A DNA stretch of 57,433 nt, from positions 1 to 57,433 of the forward strand of contig NZ_RCYB01000006.1 in the NCBI RefSeq assembly GCF_004168205.1. The letters are read 5' to 3'. The DNA is from Catenibacterium sp. co_0103. Lineage in GTDB: Bacteria; Bacillota_I; Bacilli_A; Erysipelotrichales; Coprobacillaceae. Shown in pieces: positions 26,625 through 37,524 of this stretch (positions within the stretch are counted from its first letter, which is position 1; every line of letters starts with the position of its first letter). The notes below the pieces were generated by a model, which ran no database searches, was not told where the DNA came from, and worked only from the letters and a program-made list of their open reading frames with translations. The position numbers were made by a program, and so were the translations under genes.

Positions 26625-26631
26625 AATATAT

Positions 26632-26656
26632 AAAAAGAAGTAAGATCACTCTTACT
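26632..26656 (-). terminator. Terminator of the EFR1 operon
   Basis: On the minus strand AGTAAGA, loop GTGA, TCTTACT, then TTCTTTTT, just after the stop of the 79-residue gene. Confidence 0.7.
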
Positions 26657-26658
26657 CC

Positions 26659-26898
26659 TTACATCATTGAACAGCCGCCTCTGTTGCCACCACGTTTATC
26701 ATCTACTTCATAGTGAGCATTGAATTCTCTGTTGATTTCATCTAATTCTTTTAAACCATCAATATACGCGTCATACATAGAAATGATGCCCTGTGAACAA
26801 CCATCACATAAGCCATCTACTATGCCTAATGCATCATTCACAATTTGTTCTCTCTGTTCTCTTGTTGTATTCTTGATTAAAATATCTTCTTTGATCAT
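26659..26898 (-). CDS. Small protein with Cys-containing tail, unknown
   Basis: A 79-residue, mostly helical acidic protein. It has CDGC near residue 31 and ends in RGGNRGGCSMM. The four-base overlap with the flavodoxin-ferredoxin gene (stop/start ATGA type) implies that it is made together with it. The CxxC and the Cys near the C-terminus might bind a metal or be modified; no family is recognised. It has no membrane segment. Confidence 0.7.
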   Translation of the reverse strand: MIKEDILIKNTTREQREQIVNDALGIVDGLCDGCSQGIISMYDAYIDGLKELDEINREFNAHYEVDDKRGGNRGGCSMM

Positions 26899-27602
26899 AG
26901 TAACCCCCTGTATTGTCCTTTGTCCTTATTTTTAAATTTAATTGCATTCACAGGACAATGATGTAAACATCTTAAACACATCATACACTGTTCTTTCTTG
27001 AATGTCACATGCTCTTTGATTTCTATCGCCTGTTCAGGACATTCTTTCGCACATAAGCCACAATGAATACAAGATTCATTGATAGTGAGGTTATATGTTT
27101 TTCTTACCTGTTTATATTGAAACGAACAGGCCTTATTAATAAGAACTGGGACTGTTCCTTTCAAGTAGTCACCTATTCTTCTTTCCTTGATCTGTGTAAT
27201 GATTTCTTCTATTTGAGAGTCTATTTGAGATTCTATCTTTTCATTTTTAGATGCATCATACATAGGAATATATGTATCCACCATTTTTACACCATACATA
27301 GCATAAAAACCTGTCCCCTTTTTCTGCATGATCTTGTTGGCCTCTTTCCCAATATTACCTGGTTTACCACCATAAGTGACTACAAGATACAAATATGATT
27401 TGGAAGAGACAGACAATCTTTCTAAGAAATCCTTCACAATATCAGGTAACCCAAAGAAATAAACAGGTGTGACTATACCAATCATTTCATCCTGTTTAAT
27501 ACCTTGAGCTGATTCAATAGATTGCATTGTATCCTGTAAGGACTTTGAAAGTACTTCTGCCACATAGTGACTATTTCCTGTTCCACTAAAATAATAAATC
27601 AT
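26895..27602 (-). CDS. EFR1-type flavodoxin-ferredoxin fusion
   Basis: A 235-residue redox protein. An N-terminal flavodoxin domain starts with the FMN phosphate loop SGTGNSHYVAE (about 5-15), and the C-terminus holds two 4Fe-4S sets, CIHCGLCAKECP and CMMCLRCLHHCP. Such EFR1 family proteins are thought to move electrons between FMN and ferredoxin-like clusters in anaerobes; the partner is unknown. The start at 27602 has AAGGAGC upstream; an upstream in-frame ATG at 27632 is disfavoured because it lies in the SDR terminator. Four bases overlap with the small Cys-tail gene. Confidence 0.85.
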   Translation of the reverse strand: MIYYFSGTGNSHYVAEVLSKSLQDTMQSIESAQGIKQDEMIGIVTPVYFFGLPDIVKDFLERLSVSSKSYLYLVVTYGGKPGNIGKEANKIMQKKGTGFYAMYGVKMVDTYIPMYDASKNEKIESQIDSQIEEIITQIKERRIGDYLKGTVPVLINKACSFQYKQVRKTYNLTINESCIHCGLCAKECPEQAIEIKEHVTFKKEQCMMCLRCLHHCPVNAIKFKNKDKGQYRGLL

Positions 27603-27622
27603 TGTATTTGCTCCTTTGAAAA

Positions 27623-27645
27623 AAGGAAACACATTGCGTTTCCTT
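27623..27645 (-). terminator. Terminator of the SDR gene
   Basis: On the minus strand AAGGAAAC, loop GCAATGT, GTTTCCTT followed by T. It overlaps the SDR stop. Confidence 0.85.
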
Positions 27646-28444
27646 ATGGTCTCATTCCTAATCCACCTTCAAGAGTGATTGTTTCACCAGTCATATATTT
27701 GAAGTCTGGAGAAGTTAATTGTACAACAACACGTCCGATTTCTTTTTCATTGTCACCAAAATGTCCCATAGGTGGTGTATGAACATTTGCCTTGAATGCT
27801 TCTGGATAAGCTTTTTCAAACTTTTCAAGCTGTGCAGTCCAAGCAAGTGGGCATACAACGTTTACGTTGATACCATCTGCAGCCCATTCAGTTGCAGCAA
27901 CACGTGTTAAACCACGGATACCTTCTTTTGCAGCAGCATAAGAGCACTGACCTTTGTTTCCGAATAATCCAGCACCAGATGCGAAGTTTATAACTGAACC
28001 TTTTGTTTCTTTTAAGTATGGATAGCATGCTTTCATATAATAGAATGCTGCATATAATCCTGAATACATAGCTAAATCAAACTGTTCTGTAGTATGTTCT
28101 GCAAGAGATACGCCAGATGCACTTGCCTGCGCATTATTGACTAATACATCTATATGACCAAACTTTTCAATTGCCTTTTCAACAACTGCTTTTACTACTG
28201 CTTCATTATCAGCACCTGCATTCACATCAGCCTGTACTGGAAGAACTTCTACATTATAAAGTCTTTCAATTTCTTCTTTTGCATCTTCTAGTTTCTTTAA
28301 GTTACGTCCAGTGATGACAATATTTGCGCCTTCTTTCGCAAATGCTGTTACGATACCATAACCAATAGAACCGCAAGTTCCATCTTCAAGTACAGCACGT
28401 CCACCACCAGTCACAATGACAGTCTTACCTTCTAAAAAGCCCAT
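27644..28444 (-). CDS. Short-chain dehydrogenase/reductase
   Basis: A 266-residue NAD(P)-dependent oxidoreductase of the SDR family. The cofactor loop TGGGRAVLEDGTCGSIGYG is longer than the usual TGxxxGIG, as in some gut SDRs. NNAQASASG follows, Ser in NFASGAG and the YAAAK Tyr/Lys pair are the catalytic residues. The ending ITLEGGLGMRP lacks the usual final Gly-Gly-... helix of FabG. Substrate unknown; hydroxysteroid or sugar-alcohol activity cannot be excluded. The ribosome binding site (AAGAAGG) is modest. Confidence 0.87.
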   Translation of the reverse strand: MGFLEGKTVIVTGGGRAVLEDGTCGSIGYGIVTAFAKEGANIVITGRNLKKLEDAKEEIERLYNVEVLPVQADVNAGADNEAVVKAVVEKAIEKFGHIDVLVNNAQASASGVSLAEHTTEQFDLAMYSGLYAAFYYMKACYPYLKETKGSVINFASGAGLFGNKGQCSYAAAKEGIRGLTRVAATEWAADGINVNVVCPLAWTAQLEKFEKAYPEAFKANVHTPPMGHFGDNEKEIGRVVVQLTSPDFKYMTGETITLEGGLGMRP

Positions 28445-28529
28445 ATTATTTACCTTCTTTCTTTTAATTTAAAAGCGTTAATATAATAATATATGAATCA
28501 ATCATAAATGTGTCAAAATATGATACATC

Positions 28530-29579
28530 TTAATTAATTCCTTTATCTACTTCATTCTTGCTTGGAATGCTGAACATTTCATTACTGATGATATTTTCAG
28601 GATCATCCACACCCTGATTCAACAACATAATAAGTGATACCCAGACAAAGATATCATAAGGGTTAAAATACTTATTCTTTTCTAGGAAACGGAGCTTTGA
28701 CTGCGCAAAGTTTACGATGTTATCTCTATTTTCTATAATAAATTCATCGAGTTCGTGAACATACATATAGCCTAGATTATGGAATCTTTTTACAACTCTT
28801 AATTCAGATATAATATACGGTTCTTCCTTAACTGAGATATTAAACTGTTCACAGATAATCTGTGTTAATTCACTCATAATAGGAGAATCATGGTAATAAG
28901 TCATGAGAGAGTTATAGTTCAAATCTGTCTTTAATACCTTCTCTATATGATCAATGCCCCTATTATATTCTTCTATATCATCTCTTATATTCACAAATTC
29001 TTCATCTAGAATTTCTAGAGTCGCACTCAGTCTTGTGAGTCTTCTACGAATATCCTTAGGAATTTCATATTGTGACTTATACCCTAGACCATGTTCTACT
29101 TCAGCCCAAGAATGTTGGAGAATGGTTCTAATCTGTATTTCAAAGACTATATGACGATAATCTGAGTATTCAATCATATTTAGTCTTGCTTCATTATATT
29201 TTACTAGTAAATGAAGAGAGTTATAACCGAAATCAATACGGTCATCATAGTTCTTCTTTCTCTTATCATTGTATTCCACAATATCAAAGTTCTGTTTAAT
29301 CAACTTATAAATGACATCAATATCTGATTCAAACAATGTAATAATACGACAAGCAACGATATCTGTAATATCATTAACATCCTTGTACTTATGTTTTAAA
29401 CAGATCTTACGCCTTAATGCGTCTTCTGTTTTAATACGTATCGCAAAATTAGAAATCTTTATATTATTCTTTGTAATGATATTTTCTATAATGTCTGTAA
29501 TATCATGTTTTAATGAACGATAGAGATTCTGGTTATCATAATATTGCTGGATGATATGATCTTCAATTCTTTTATCCAT
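28530..29579 (-). CDS. RelA/SpoT-domain (p)ppGpp synthetase-like protein
   Basis: A 349-residue protein with a RelA/SpoT synthetase domain in the first 220 residues. Recognisable blocks are AIRIKTEDALRRK (ATP loop), DIVACRIITL, FGYNSLHLLV (the G-loop Tyr that stacks GTP) and EIQIRTILQHSWAEVEHGLGYKS (catalytic Glu and His). No HD hydrolase domain is present, so it is a small alarmone synthetase type. The last 130 residues are a helical extension absent from short SAS proteins; they may regulate it. It stands alone on the minus strand. Confidence 0.82.
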   Translation of the reverse strand: MDKRIEDHIIQQYYDNQNLYRSLKHDITDIIENIITKNNIKISNFAIRIKTEDALRRKICLKHKYKDVNDITDIVACRIITLFESDIDVIYKLIKQNFDIVEYNDKRKKNYDDRIDFGYNSLHLLVKYNEARLNMIEYSDYRHIVFEIQIRTILQHSWAEVEHGLGYKSQYEIPKDIRRRLTRLSATLEILDEEFVNIRDDIEEYNRGIDHIEKVLKTDLNYNSLMTYYHDSPIMSELTQIICEQFNISVKEEPYIISELRVVKRFHNLGYMYVHELDEFIIENRDNIVNFAQSKLRFLEKNKYFNPYDIFVWVSLIMLLNQGVDDPENIISNEMFSIPSKNEVDKGIN

Positions 29580-29631
29580 CTTTTACACCTCTTAACTATC
29601 ATACATATGATACATTAACTTAATGTGAAGA

Positions 29632-29660
29632 AAAAGCGAAAGATTAATTCTTTCGCTTTT
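29632..29660 (-). terminator. Terminator of the uvrB-lgt operon
   Basis: On the minus strand AAAAGCGAAAG, loop AATTAAT, CTTTCGCTTTT, then more T. It overlaps the lgt stop. Confidence 0.88.
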
Positions 29661-30438
29661 GGTAGTTTCTTAAGTAATATATACCAGCCACACCCGCAAT
29701 AATAAATACTATAGATGTAAGTTGGGCCATACGGATAGGACCTAACATAAGTGAGTCTGTACGTAATCCTTCCACAAATACTCTCACAATACCATAACCG
29801 ATAAAGTAAGAGAAAAACTGTTCACCTGTACATTGTGCTTTCTTCTTAACTACAAGAACAATCACAAGAAAAACAATCAAGTTTCCCAATGATTCATAAA
29901 GGAATGTAGGGTGATGATAAGCTCCCTCAATATACATATTATTAATAATAAATTGAGGAAGATGTAATAGTTTGAGGAAGTTTAAAGAAACCGCTGAGCC
30001 AAATGCTTCATGGTTAAAGAAGTTTCCCCAACGACCACATGCCTGTGCAATGAGTACACCTGGCATAATCGCATCTCCTGCCACAAAGAACGGAATATCC
30101 TTCTTTTTAAAGAAGTAATAGCTATAGATGAGTGCTGCTATGATTCCACCTTGTATCGCAAGTCCACCATGCCATATCGCAATAATTTCTTCAGGATGAG
30201 ACATATAGAGTTCTTTCCACATGAAGATGACATACCAGATACGGGCACCGACAATTCCTGTCATGAGTACTCCAAAGAAGTAATCTGATAAAATTTCAGA
30301 ACTATAGCCTAATTTCTTAAAATTGTACTGACCTAGCAGATAAGCAATAAATGCACCAATAATGATACATACTGCATACATATGAATCTGCAGACCACCG
30401 ATTTTAAGAAATATATTATATTCTGGAAAGAATTGCAT
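29644..30438 (-). CDS. lgt: Prolipoprotein diacylglyceryl transferase
   Basis: Attaches diacylglycerol to the lipobox cysteine of prolipoproteins; several lipoproteins in this window would be its substrates. The 264-residue protein has seven membrane helices and the signature GRWGNFFNHEAFG (with the catalytic-site Arg), plus HGGLAIQGGIIA. It is the last gene of the six-gene minus-strand operon, three bases after hprK, and the lgt-hprK link is common in Bacillota. Confidence 0.95.
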   Translation of the reverse strand: MQFFPEYNIFLKIGGLQIHMYAVCIIIGAFIAYLLGQYNFKKLGYSSEILSDYFFGVLMTGIVGARIWYVIFMWKELYMSHPEEIIAIWHGGLAIQGGIIAALIYSYYFFKKKDIPFFVAGDAIMPGVLIAQACGRWGNFFNHEAFGSAVSLNFLKLLHLPQFIINNMYIEGAYHHPTFLYESLGNLIVFLVIVLVVKKKAQCTGEQFFSYFIGYGIVRVFVEGLRTDSLMLGPIRMAQLTSIVFIIAGVAGIYYLRNYQKRKN

Positions 30439-30441
30439 AAC

Positions 30442-31377
30442 TTACACCTGCTTACTTTTAATGTTTTCGAGGATTCTATTCACAAATTCTTTACTTGAAT
30501 CAAATCCAGAATCCTTAAGCTGCATATTCATAACAGCCGCTTCAATAATAACTGACATAGAACGTCCACCAGTTACTGGTACAACGATCTTAGGAATAGG
30601 AACTGAAAGAATATCTTCTGTAACATCATCTTCTTCTACTCCAATACGTCTATATTCACGAGATGGTAACCATCTTTCTAACTGAATAATAAGGTCTACC
30701 TTTTCTTTTGGAAGAACACTCGCAGCTCCAAACATCTTAGAAGCATCAATAACACCAATACCACGGATTTCTAATAGATTCTTTAAAACTGTTGGTGCTT
30801 TCCCAATAATAGACTGCCCAATATGATAGAGTTCTACTGCATCATCCGCAATCAACTGATGTCCTCTCTTAATAAGTTCAAGTGCGATTTCGGATTTACC
30901 AATACCACTATCCCCTTTGATAATAACACCTTTACCATAAATATTTAAGAATACACCATGAATCTGTGTTTCAGGTGCTAATAATTCATCTAATTTACCC
31001 ATTAAGTTAATAGAAACTCTTCCTGTTGCCATCTCTGTTTCAAAGATTGGGAAGTTTCTCTTACAAGCAATATTTCTAAGTATTTCTGGAGCTTCATATC
31101 CCTTTGCGATAATGATACAAGGTGTTTCATCATTCACTAACTTAGAAAAACAAGCCAATTGACTTTCCTTAGTCATTTCCTTAATAAATATATTTTCTTT
31201 ATCACCTAATAGAATAATTCTTCTAAAATCACTATGCTTAAAGAAGCCGGCAAGTTCAAAACCAGGACGATTTATTTCTGCGACAAACACTTCTCTTTCT
31301 AAAGATTCTTCATCTCCAGATACACGTTTATAGGCTGGATTATTCATCAAGTCTTTTAGTTTTACGGACTTTCCCAT
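30442..31377 (-). CDS. hprK: HPr kinase/phosphorylase
   Basis: Phosphorylates and dephosphorylates Ser46 of HPr, and so controls carbon catabolite repression through CcpA. The 311-residue protein has an N-terminal regulatory domain, the P-loop GDSGIGKSE and HprK signature LLEIRGIGVIDASKMFG. Together with a consensus cre site in this window, it indicates a working HPr-CcpA circuit. It lies between uvrA and lgt with 11 and 3 base gaps. Confidence 0.96.
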   Translation of the reverse strand: MGKSVKLKDLMNNPAYKRVSGDEESLEREVFVAEINRPGFELAGFFKHSDFRRIILLGDKENIFIKEMTKESQLACFSKLVNDETPCIIIAKGYEAPEILRNIACKRNFPIFETEMATGRVSINLMGKLDELLAPETQIHGVFLNIYGKGVIIKGDSGIGKSEIALELIKRGHQLIADDAVELYHIGQSIIGKAPTVLKNLLEIRGIGVIDASKMFGAASVLPKEKVDLIIQLERWLPSREYRRIGVEEDDVTEDILSVPIPKIVVPVTGGRSMSVIIEAAVMNMQLKDSGFDSSKEFVNRILENIKSKQV

Positions 31378-31388
31378 AAAATACCTCC

Positions 31389-34211
31389 TTACAATAGGTT
31401 CTTAAGAAAGCGTCCTGTATGGCTCTTTTCACACTTTGCGACCTTTTCAGGGGTGCCTTCTACGACTATTGTACCACCATTATCGCCGCCTTCCAATCCT
31501 AAATCAATGATGTGATCTGCGACCTTAATGACATCTAGATTGTGTTCAATGACTAATACTGTATCACCATTATCCACAATCTTCTGTAATACAGCAATTA
31601 ATCTATTCACGTCATCACTGTGTAATCCTGTAGTAGGTTCATCAAGAATATATAATGTTTTTCCTGTTGAACGCTTCTGTAATTCTGATGCAAGTTTTAC
31701 TCTTTGGGCTTCACCACCAGAAAGTGTCGTTGCACTTTGTCCTAGCTTAATATAGCCAAGTCCTACATCATATAATGCTTGTAGTTTAGTATGAATACGA
31801 GGAAGATTTTCAAAGAAAGTAAGTGATTCTTCTACAGTCATTTCTAATACATCATAGATATTCTTATCCTTATAAGTGACCTGTAATGTTTCCTCATTAT
31901 AACGATGTCCATGACATTCTTCACAAGGTACATAAACATCTGGTAAGAAGTTCATAGAGATACGTTTAACACCATCTCCCTGACATGCTTCACAACGTCC
32001 ACCCTTCACATTAAATGAGAAACGTCCCTTATCATATCCACGTATTTTAGCTTCTGGAATCTTCGCAAATAAATCACGAATATCATCAAAGACACCTGTA
32101 TAGGTAACTGGATTAGAACGTGGTGTACGACCAATTGGTTCCTGTGATACTTCAATTACCTTATCAATATTTTCTATACCACGTATTTCTTTATGTTTAC
32201 CTGGTAGTTCTCTTGAACGATAAATCTTTGCACGTAATGCTTTACATAAAATATCATTCACTAAAGTAGATTTACCTGAACCAGACACACCTGTAACCGC
32301 AATAAACTTACCTAATGGGAACTTCACATTAATATTCTTTAAGTTATGTTCCTTAGCCCCACGTACTTCTAAATAAAGACCATTGCCTTTATGTCTTGTT
32401 TTAGGAACCTTAATCTTCTTTCTACCAGATAAATAATCACCAGTAATAGAATTTTCATTGGCAGCGACTTCTTCAGGTGTACCATAGGCAACTACCTGTC
32501 CACCATGAATACCAGCACCAGGTCCAATATCAATAATATAATCAGATTCACGCATTGTATCTTCATCATGTTCTACAACAAGAACACTATTTCCTAAATC
32601 ACGCATTTCCTGTAATGTATGAATAAGTTTCTCATTGTCTCTTTGATGAAGACCAATAGACGGTTCATCTAATACATATAAAACACCTGTTAAACGTGAA
32701 CCAATCTGAGTAGCTAGACGAATACGCTGTGCTTCACCACCAGATAATCCTCCAGCACGTCTAGAAAGTGTTAAATATCCAAGTCCTACTTCATTTAAGA
32801 ATGTCAAACGATCATGAATTTCTTTTAAGATCAAATGGGCAATCTTTTCTTCCATTTCTGATAACTTTAAGTTTTCTACAAACTCCAAAGCTTTCTCAAT
32901 AGAAAGATTCGTAAATTCAATGATATTCAAACCACCCACCTGTACACTTAAGACCATTTCATTCAGTCTTGCACCGTGGCATGTAGGACAGGTATGTTCA
33001 GCCATAAATGAGGCATACCATTCTTTAGACCATTTAGAAGATGTTTCTTCATAGCGTCTTTGTATAAGTGTAACAACACCTTCAATATAGTTTGTTGTAC
33101 GAGAAACATTACCAGAAGAAGAAACAATTGTATAAGTAATAGGATCATGTGAACCAGTAAAGATAATATCTCTTTCTTCTTCATCAAAGTCCTTTAAAGG
33201 TTTATCTAAGTCAATATGATAATATTCACATAGTTTTAAGAATCTCTGCCATTCAATACGATCAGTACCAACTGCTGTCTTAAAATAACGAATACCACCT
33301 TCATTAATACTTAAATTCCAATCTGGTACTAATAAATCCAAATCAACTTCTTCCTTAATACCTAAACCTTTACAATCAGGACAAGCACCTAAGGGATTAT
33401 TAAATGAGAATAAACGTGGTTCTAGTTTAGGAACAGAGAAACCACAAATAGGACAGGCATAGTTAGAAGAGAAAAGCTTTTCTGTACCCTGAGTCAAATT
33501 CTCTACAATAGCTTCACCATCTGTAAGTTTTAAAGCTGTTTCTAAAGATTCTATGAGACGTGTACGATATCCTTCTTTTTTCTTGATACGATCGACAATA
33601 ACATCGATAGTATGTTTTTTATTTTTTTCTAGAGTAATGTCTTCATCAAGAGTATACATGTTTCCGTCTACCTTAACTCTGACATACCCCTCTTTTCTTA
33701 ATTTATCAAAGAGATCTTTATGTGTCCCCTTTTGGTTCATTGCCATACGTGCAAGTATCTGTAATTTATCTCCATCATCATATGTATCCACAATATCACC
33801 CATCTGTTTTAATGTCTGGGCTTCTATCTTAATACCATGATGAGGACAATAAGCATGTCCTACACGTGCATATAATAAACGTAGATAATCATAAATCTCA
33901 GTCACTGTACCAACAGTAGAACGTGGATTATTAGATGTTGTTTTCTGATCAATCGCAATAGCGGGTGATAAGCCTTCTATTGAATCTACATCAGGTTTTT
34001 CCATTCCACCTAAGAACTGTCTTGCATATGAGTTTAATGATTCTACATAACGTCTCTGACCTTCTGCATAGATTGTATCAAACGCAAGAGATGTTTTACC
34101 ACTTCCTGATAAACCAGTCATAATGACTAATTGATTCTTAGGAATATCTATATTCACATTCTTGAGGTTATTGACACGTGCACCTCTAACCGCAATGACA
34201 TCCTGTTTCAT
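31389..34211 (-). CDS. uvrA: UvrABC excinuclease subunit A
   Basis: Damage-recognition ATPase of nucleotide excision repair, 940 residues. Two ABC modules have Walker A GLSGSGKTS and GVSGSGKST, signatures LSGGEAQR (twice) and zinc motifs CPICGF...CPDCKG and CEACQGDG...CEECHG. The start overlaps the CCA-adding gene by 26 bases, with AAGGAGG placed upstream of it, so translation is coupled. UvrB is two genes upstream. Confidence 0.98.
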   Translation of the reverse strand: MKQDVIAVRGARVNNLKNVNIDIPKNQLVIMTGLSGSGKTSLAFDTIYAEGQRRYVESLNSYARQFLGGMEKPDVDSIEGLSPAIAIDQKTTSNNPRSTVGTVTEIYDYLRLLYARVGHAYCPHHGIKIEAQTLKQMGDIVDTYDDGDKLQILARMAMNQKGTHKDLFDKLRKEGYVRVKVDGNMYTLDEDITLEKNKKHTIDVIVDRIKKKEGYRTRLIESLETALKLTDGEAIVENLTQGTEKLFSSNYACPICGFSVPKLEPRLFSFNNPLGACPDCKGLGIKEEVDLDLLVPDWNLSINEGGIRYFKTAVGTDRIEWQRFLKLCEYYHIDLDKPLKDFDEEERDIIFTGSHDPITYTIVSSSGNVSRTTNYIEGVVTLIQRRYEETSSKWSKEWYASFMAEHTCPTCHGARLNEMVLSVQVGGLNIIEFTNLSIEKALEFVENLKLSEMEEKIAHLILKEIHDRLTFLNEVGLGYLTLSRRAGGLSGGEAQRIRLATQIGSRLTGVLYVLDEPSIGLHQRDNEKLIHTLQEMRDLGNSVLVVEHDEDTMRESDYIIDIGPGAGIHGGQVVAYGTPEEVAANENSITGDYLSGRKKIKVPKTRHKGNGLYLEVRGAKEHNLKNINVKFPLGKFIAVTGVSGSGKSTLVNDILCKALRAKIYRSRELPGKHKEIRGIENIDKVIEVSQEPIGRTPRSNPVTYTGVFDDIRDLFAKIPEAKIRGYDKGRFSFNVKGGRCEACQGDGVKRISMNFLPDVYVPCEECHGHRYNEETLQVTYKDKNIYDVLEMTVEESLTFFENLPRIHTKLQALYDVGLGYIKLGQSATTLSGGEAQRVKLASELQKRSTGKTLYILDEPTTGLHSDDVNRLIAVLQKIVDNGDTVLVIEHNLDVIKVADHIIDLGLEGGDNGGTIVVEGTPEKVAKCEKSHTGRFLKNLL

Positions 34212-35550
34212 TCTTCAACCTCCTTATAATCACTTCTTTATTTAAACCTTGTAATTGGTAATCATAGGCAAGAGAAAGGATTTTAGAATAATCCTGATGA
34301 TTCTCAAAACCTTCATTAATTAAATCTTTACCTGTCACAATAGCTGCAGGTGCATGATCCCCACAAATAGAAATCATTTCCTCTACATATTCATTTAACT
34401 CATTAATAGAAGCACTTGTGACCATACCTCTACCTAACTTATCACATCTTGCAAGATAAAGAAGATCTTTTAGAGGAGCCTTCTGATCAATTGCTTTTAA
34501 GAAGCGTAAGAATTTGATCTTTCTTGCATGATTACGAGAAAATGTAGGTAATACCATATGATATTGAACCATAGTATAAATATATTTCTGCTGTTTATGA
34601 GAAAGAATAAGATCTACCTTCTCATTAAAGAGAGCTGCCCCTTCTTCTGCATGACCATAAGCATGTCCTTCTGGTGTTGTCACTAGTGGTTTACCTATAT
34701 CGTGTAATAAAGCACTCCACATAAACCATAACGGTTCACTTGTATGATGCTTACATAAAGCTGCTAAGTCAGTCACCAACATTGTATGATTCCATACACT
34801 ACCTTCTGGATGATAGTCAGTTCTTTGATGTGTTGTGACTAAATCTTCTAAATAGAATGGTAAACCATGAATATCTCTTAAGAAATTAAATCCCTGTGAA
34901 GGATATAATCCCATCAATATCTTACAATATTCTGTATAAATACGTTCGATACTTAAAGTCTCTAATCCACCTTCTTCTACAATAGATTGACAAAGATTCT
35001 CTGTGTCTCCATCCATCTTAAAGCCATAGCGTGACATAAAAGAAGCACCTCTTAATACACGTAATGGATCTTCTGAGAAATGATCTTTATTTGTAGCACG
35101 TAAAATACCATTCTTTAAATCTTCCTGTCCTGAATAGAAATCAATCACTTTCTCTGTTTCTACATCATATAACATACTATTAATAGTGAAATCTCTTCTA
35201 GCACAGGCTTTTTCTAAAGGAAGATCTGGATCCACAATAATATTAAAATCCTGATGCTTCAGTCCTGTCTTCTCTTCTATTCTAGGTAAGGCAAATTCAT
35301 AACCTTCTAATGTAGAAAGATGTACAACCGCAAAGGATGCACCCATCACCTGTACTGTTCCAAAGGGAGATAATACTTCCTTTAAAGCCTCAAAAGAGAG
35401 GTGATGTACTTCTACATCAATATCTTTAGATCTTCTTTTTAATAGAAAATCTCGTACACACCCTCCTACTAGATATACATGTCCTCCTGCCTGTTTAATT
35501 GCCTCAAAGACATCTAATGCGAGAGGTGTGAGATTAAACTTACTTTCCAT
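34186..35550 (-). CDS. cca: CCA tRNA nucleotidyltransferase with HD domain
   Basis: A class II nucleotidyltransferase that builds or repairs the tRNA CCA end. The 454-residue protein has the GGCVRDFLL motif, catalytic [15 protein letters not shown] and the template-like block [12 protein letters not shown] (ATP/CTP selection), then an HD domain with ALLHDIGKP. All tRNAs in this window already carry CCA, so repair is the likely role. It overlaps uvrB and uvrA, inside the repair operon. Confidence 0.88.
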   Translation of the reverse strand: MESKFNLTPLALDVFEAIKQAGGHVYLVGGCVRDFLLKRRSKDIDVEVHHLSFEALKEVLSPFGTVQVMGASFAVVHLSTLEGYEFALPRIEEKTGLKHQDFNIIVDPDLPLEKACARRDFTINSMLYDVETEKVIDFYSGQEDLKNGILRATNKDHFSEDPLRVLRGASFMSRYGFKMDGDTENLCQSIVEEGGLETLSIERIYTEYCKILMGLYPSQGFNFLRDIHGLPFYLEDLVTTHQRTDYHPEGSVWNHTMLVTDLAALCKHHTSEPLWFMWSALLHDIGKPLVTTPEGHAYGHAEEGAALFNEKVDLILSHKQQKYIYTMVQYHMVLPTFSRNHARKIKFLRFLKAIDQKAPLKDLLYLARCDKLGRGMVTSASINELNEYVEEMISICGDHAPAAIVTGKDLINEGFENHQDYSKILSLAYDYQLQGLNKEVIIRRLKNETGCHCG

Positions 35551-37510
35551 CTTTAATCTCCTCTATCATATCGCGTAATTCCATAGCTCGTTCAAAGTCA
35601 AGCACCTTAGCTGCTTCCTTCATCTGTCTTTCTAATTCCTCAAGAAGACCCTTCTTATCCTTCTTAGGTGCCTTACGGCCTTTCTTGACAAGCTTCTGTG
35701 CTTCATCAATGACTTCCTGACCATGGATTGCTTCTCTAATTTCTTTCTTGATAGTTGTAGGTGTAATACCATGGGCTTTATTATAAGCTTCTTGTATTTC
35801 TCTACGACGACTTGTTTCATCAATAGCACGCTGCATTGAATCAGTAATACGGTCTGCATACATGATTACATGACCATCCGCATTTCTTGCAGCACGACCA
35901 ATTGTCTGAATCAATGAACGTTCACTTCTTAAGAACCCTTCCTTATCTGCATCTAAAATACATACAAGAGAGACTTCTGGAAGGTCTAAACCTTCTCTTA
36001 ATAAGTTGATACCAATTAAGACATCATATTTACCTAAACGTAAATCTCTTAATATTTCTGTACGTTCTAATGTCTTTGTTTCTGAATGAAGATAAGCGAC
36101 CTTTAAACCAAATTCCTTAAGGTAATCAGTTAAATCTTCAGCCATTCTCTTTGTAAGAGTCGTAATAAGTACACGTTCATTTCTTTCTATACGTAATTGT
36201 ATTTCACTAATGATATCATCAATCTGATCTTCAATAGGACGTACTTCAATAATAGGATCTAATAATCCTGTTGGACGAATAATCTGTTCTACATATTCAC
36301 CATGTACACCTTCTAATTCATAATCACCCGGTGTGGCAGATACATATATTGCCTGGGGAATAAGCTTTTCAAACTCTTCAAACCGAAGTGGTCTGTTATC
36401 TAAAGCACTTGGTAAACGGAAACCATATTCTACCAATGTTTCTTTACGGCTTCTATCTCCATTAAACATACCTCTGATCTGTGGAAGCATAACATGAGAT
36501 TCATCAACAATAAGTAAAAAATCATCCGGGAAATAATCTAATAAACAATAAGGTCTTTCTCCTGGTTTTCTACCATCAATATGACGTGAATAGTTTTCAA
36601 TACCTGGACAGATACCTACTTCTCTCAACATTTCAATATCATGTCTTGTACGGTTGTCTATTCTTTCATATTCAAGAGGTTTTGCGGCATCTTGATAATA
36701 TTGTAGACGTTCTTTTAATTCTTCTTCTATCGTATCACAGGCATGAAGCATCTTTTCACGACTTGTAATATATTCTTCAGCCGGATAAATTGTATAAGTA
36801 TTATAAGATGCTTGAACATGACCTGTCAGAGGATCTACTTCTGTAATACGATCTACTTCATCACCAAATAATTCAATACGTATAATATAAGATTCAGTAT
36901 GACCTGGTACTATTTCAATGACATCACCACGTACTCTAAAAGTACCTTTGACCTGGTCCATATCATTTCTAGTATATTGTCTATCTACCAAGAATGTAAG
37001 TAATTCACGTCGATCTATTTCTTGTCCTACACGTAAAGAGAAGATCATTTCTTGATAACTTTGTGGATTACCTAACCCATAAATAGCTGCCACAGAGGCC
37101 ACGACAATTGTGTCTTTTCTTTCTAATAAAGAATTCATAGCAGCAGCTCTTAACATCTCTATTTCTTCATTTGTCTGTGATTCTTTATCAATATATGTAT
37201 CACTCTTAGGTATATAGGCTTCTGGCTGGTAGAAATCGAAGTTTGAAATAAAGTATTCTACACGGTTTTCTGGAAAGAATTCCTTTAATTCACTATATAA
37301 CTGTCCTGCAAGAGTTTTATTATGTGATAGTACAAGAGTAGGTTTATTCACCTGTGCAATGACATTCGCAAAGGTAAATGTCTTACCAGTTCCTGTACCA
37401 CCTAATAATACCTGTGTCTTTTTACCTTGATGAATACCTTCTACTAATTCTTTAATAGCCTCGGGCTGGTCACCCATTGGTTTAAATTTTGATACAAGCT
37501 TGTAAGACAT
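35540..37510 (-). CDS. uvrB: UvrABC excinuclease subunit B
   Basis: The helicase-like subunit that receives damaged DNA from UvrA and recruits UvrC. The 656-residue protein contains Walker [12 protein letters not shown], the beta-hairpin region of the damage pry, helicase motif [11 protein letters not shown] and the C-terminal UVR motif ([22 protein letters not shown]) that binds UvrA and UvrC. It is 14 bases after the S41 protease gene and overlaps cca by 11 bases. Confidence 0.98.
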   Translation of the reverse strand: MSYKLVSKFKPMGDQPEAIKELVEGIHQGKKTQVLLGGTGTGKTFTFANVIAQVNKPTLVLSHNKTLAGQLYSELKEFFPENRVEYFISNFDFYQPEAYIPKSDTYIDKESQTNEEIEMLRAAAMNSLLERKDTIVVASVAAIYGLGNPQSYQEMIFSLRVGQEIDRRELLTFLVDRQYTRNDMDQVKGTFRVRGDVIEIVPGHTESYIIRIELFGDEVDRITEVDPLTGHVQASYNTYTIYPAEEYITSREKMLHACDTIEEELKERLQYYQDAAKPLEYERIDNRTRHDIEMLREVGICPGIENYSRHIDGRKPGERPYCLLDYFPDDFLLIVDESHVMLPQIRGMFNGDRSRKETLVEYGFRLPSALDNRPLRFEEFEKLIPQAIYVSATPGDYELEGVHGEYVEQIIRPTGLLDPIIEVRPIEDQIDDIISEIQLRIERNERVLITTLTKRMAEDLTDYLKEFGLKVAYLHSETKTLERTEILRDLRLGKYDVLIGINLLREGLDLPEVSLVCILDADKEGFLRSERSLIQTIGRAARNADGHVIMYADRITDSMQRAIDETSRRREIQEAYNKAHGITPTTIKKEIREAIHGQEVIDEAQKLVKKGRKAPKKDKKGLLEELERQMKEAAKVLDFERAMELRDMIEEIKDGK

Positions 37511-37524
37511 AAAATCCCTTCTTT

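Noticed and set aside
28463..28485. cre-like site upstream of the SDR gene
   Set aside because: Only 12 of 14 positions fit and it is not symmetric; expected by chance in AT-rich DNA.
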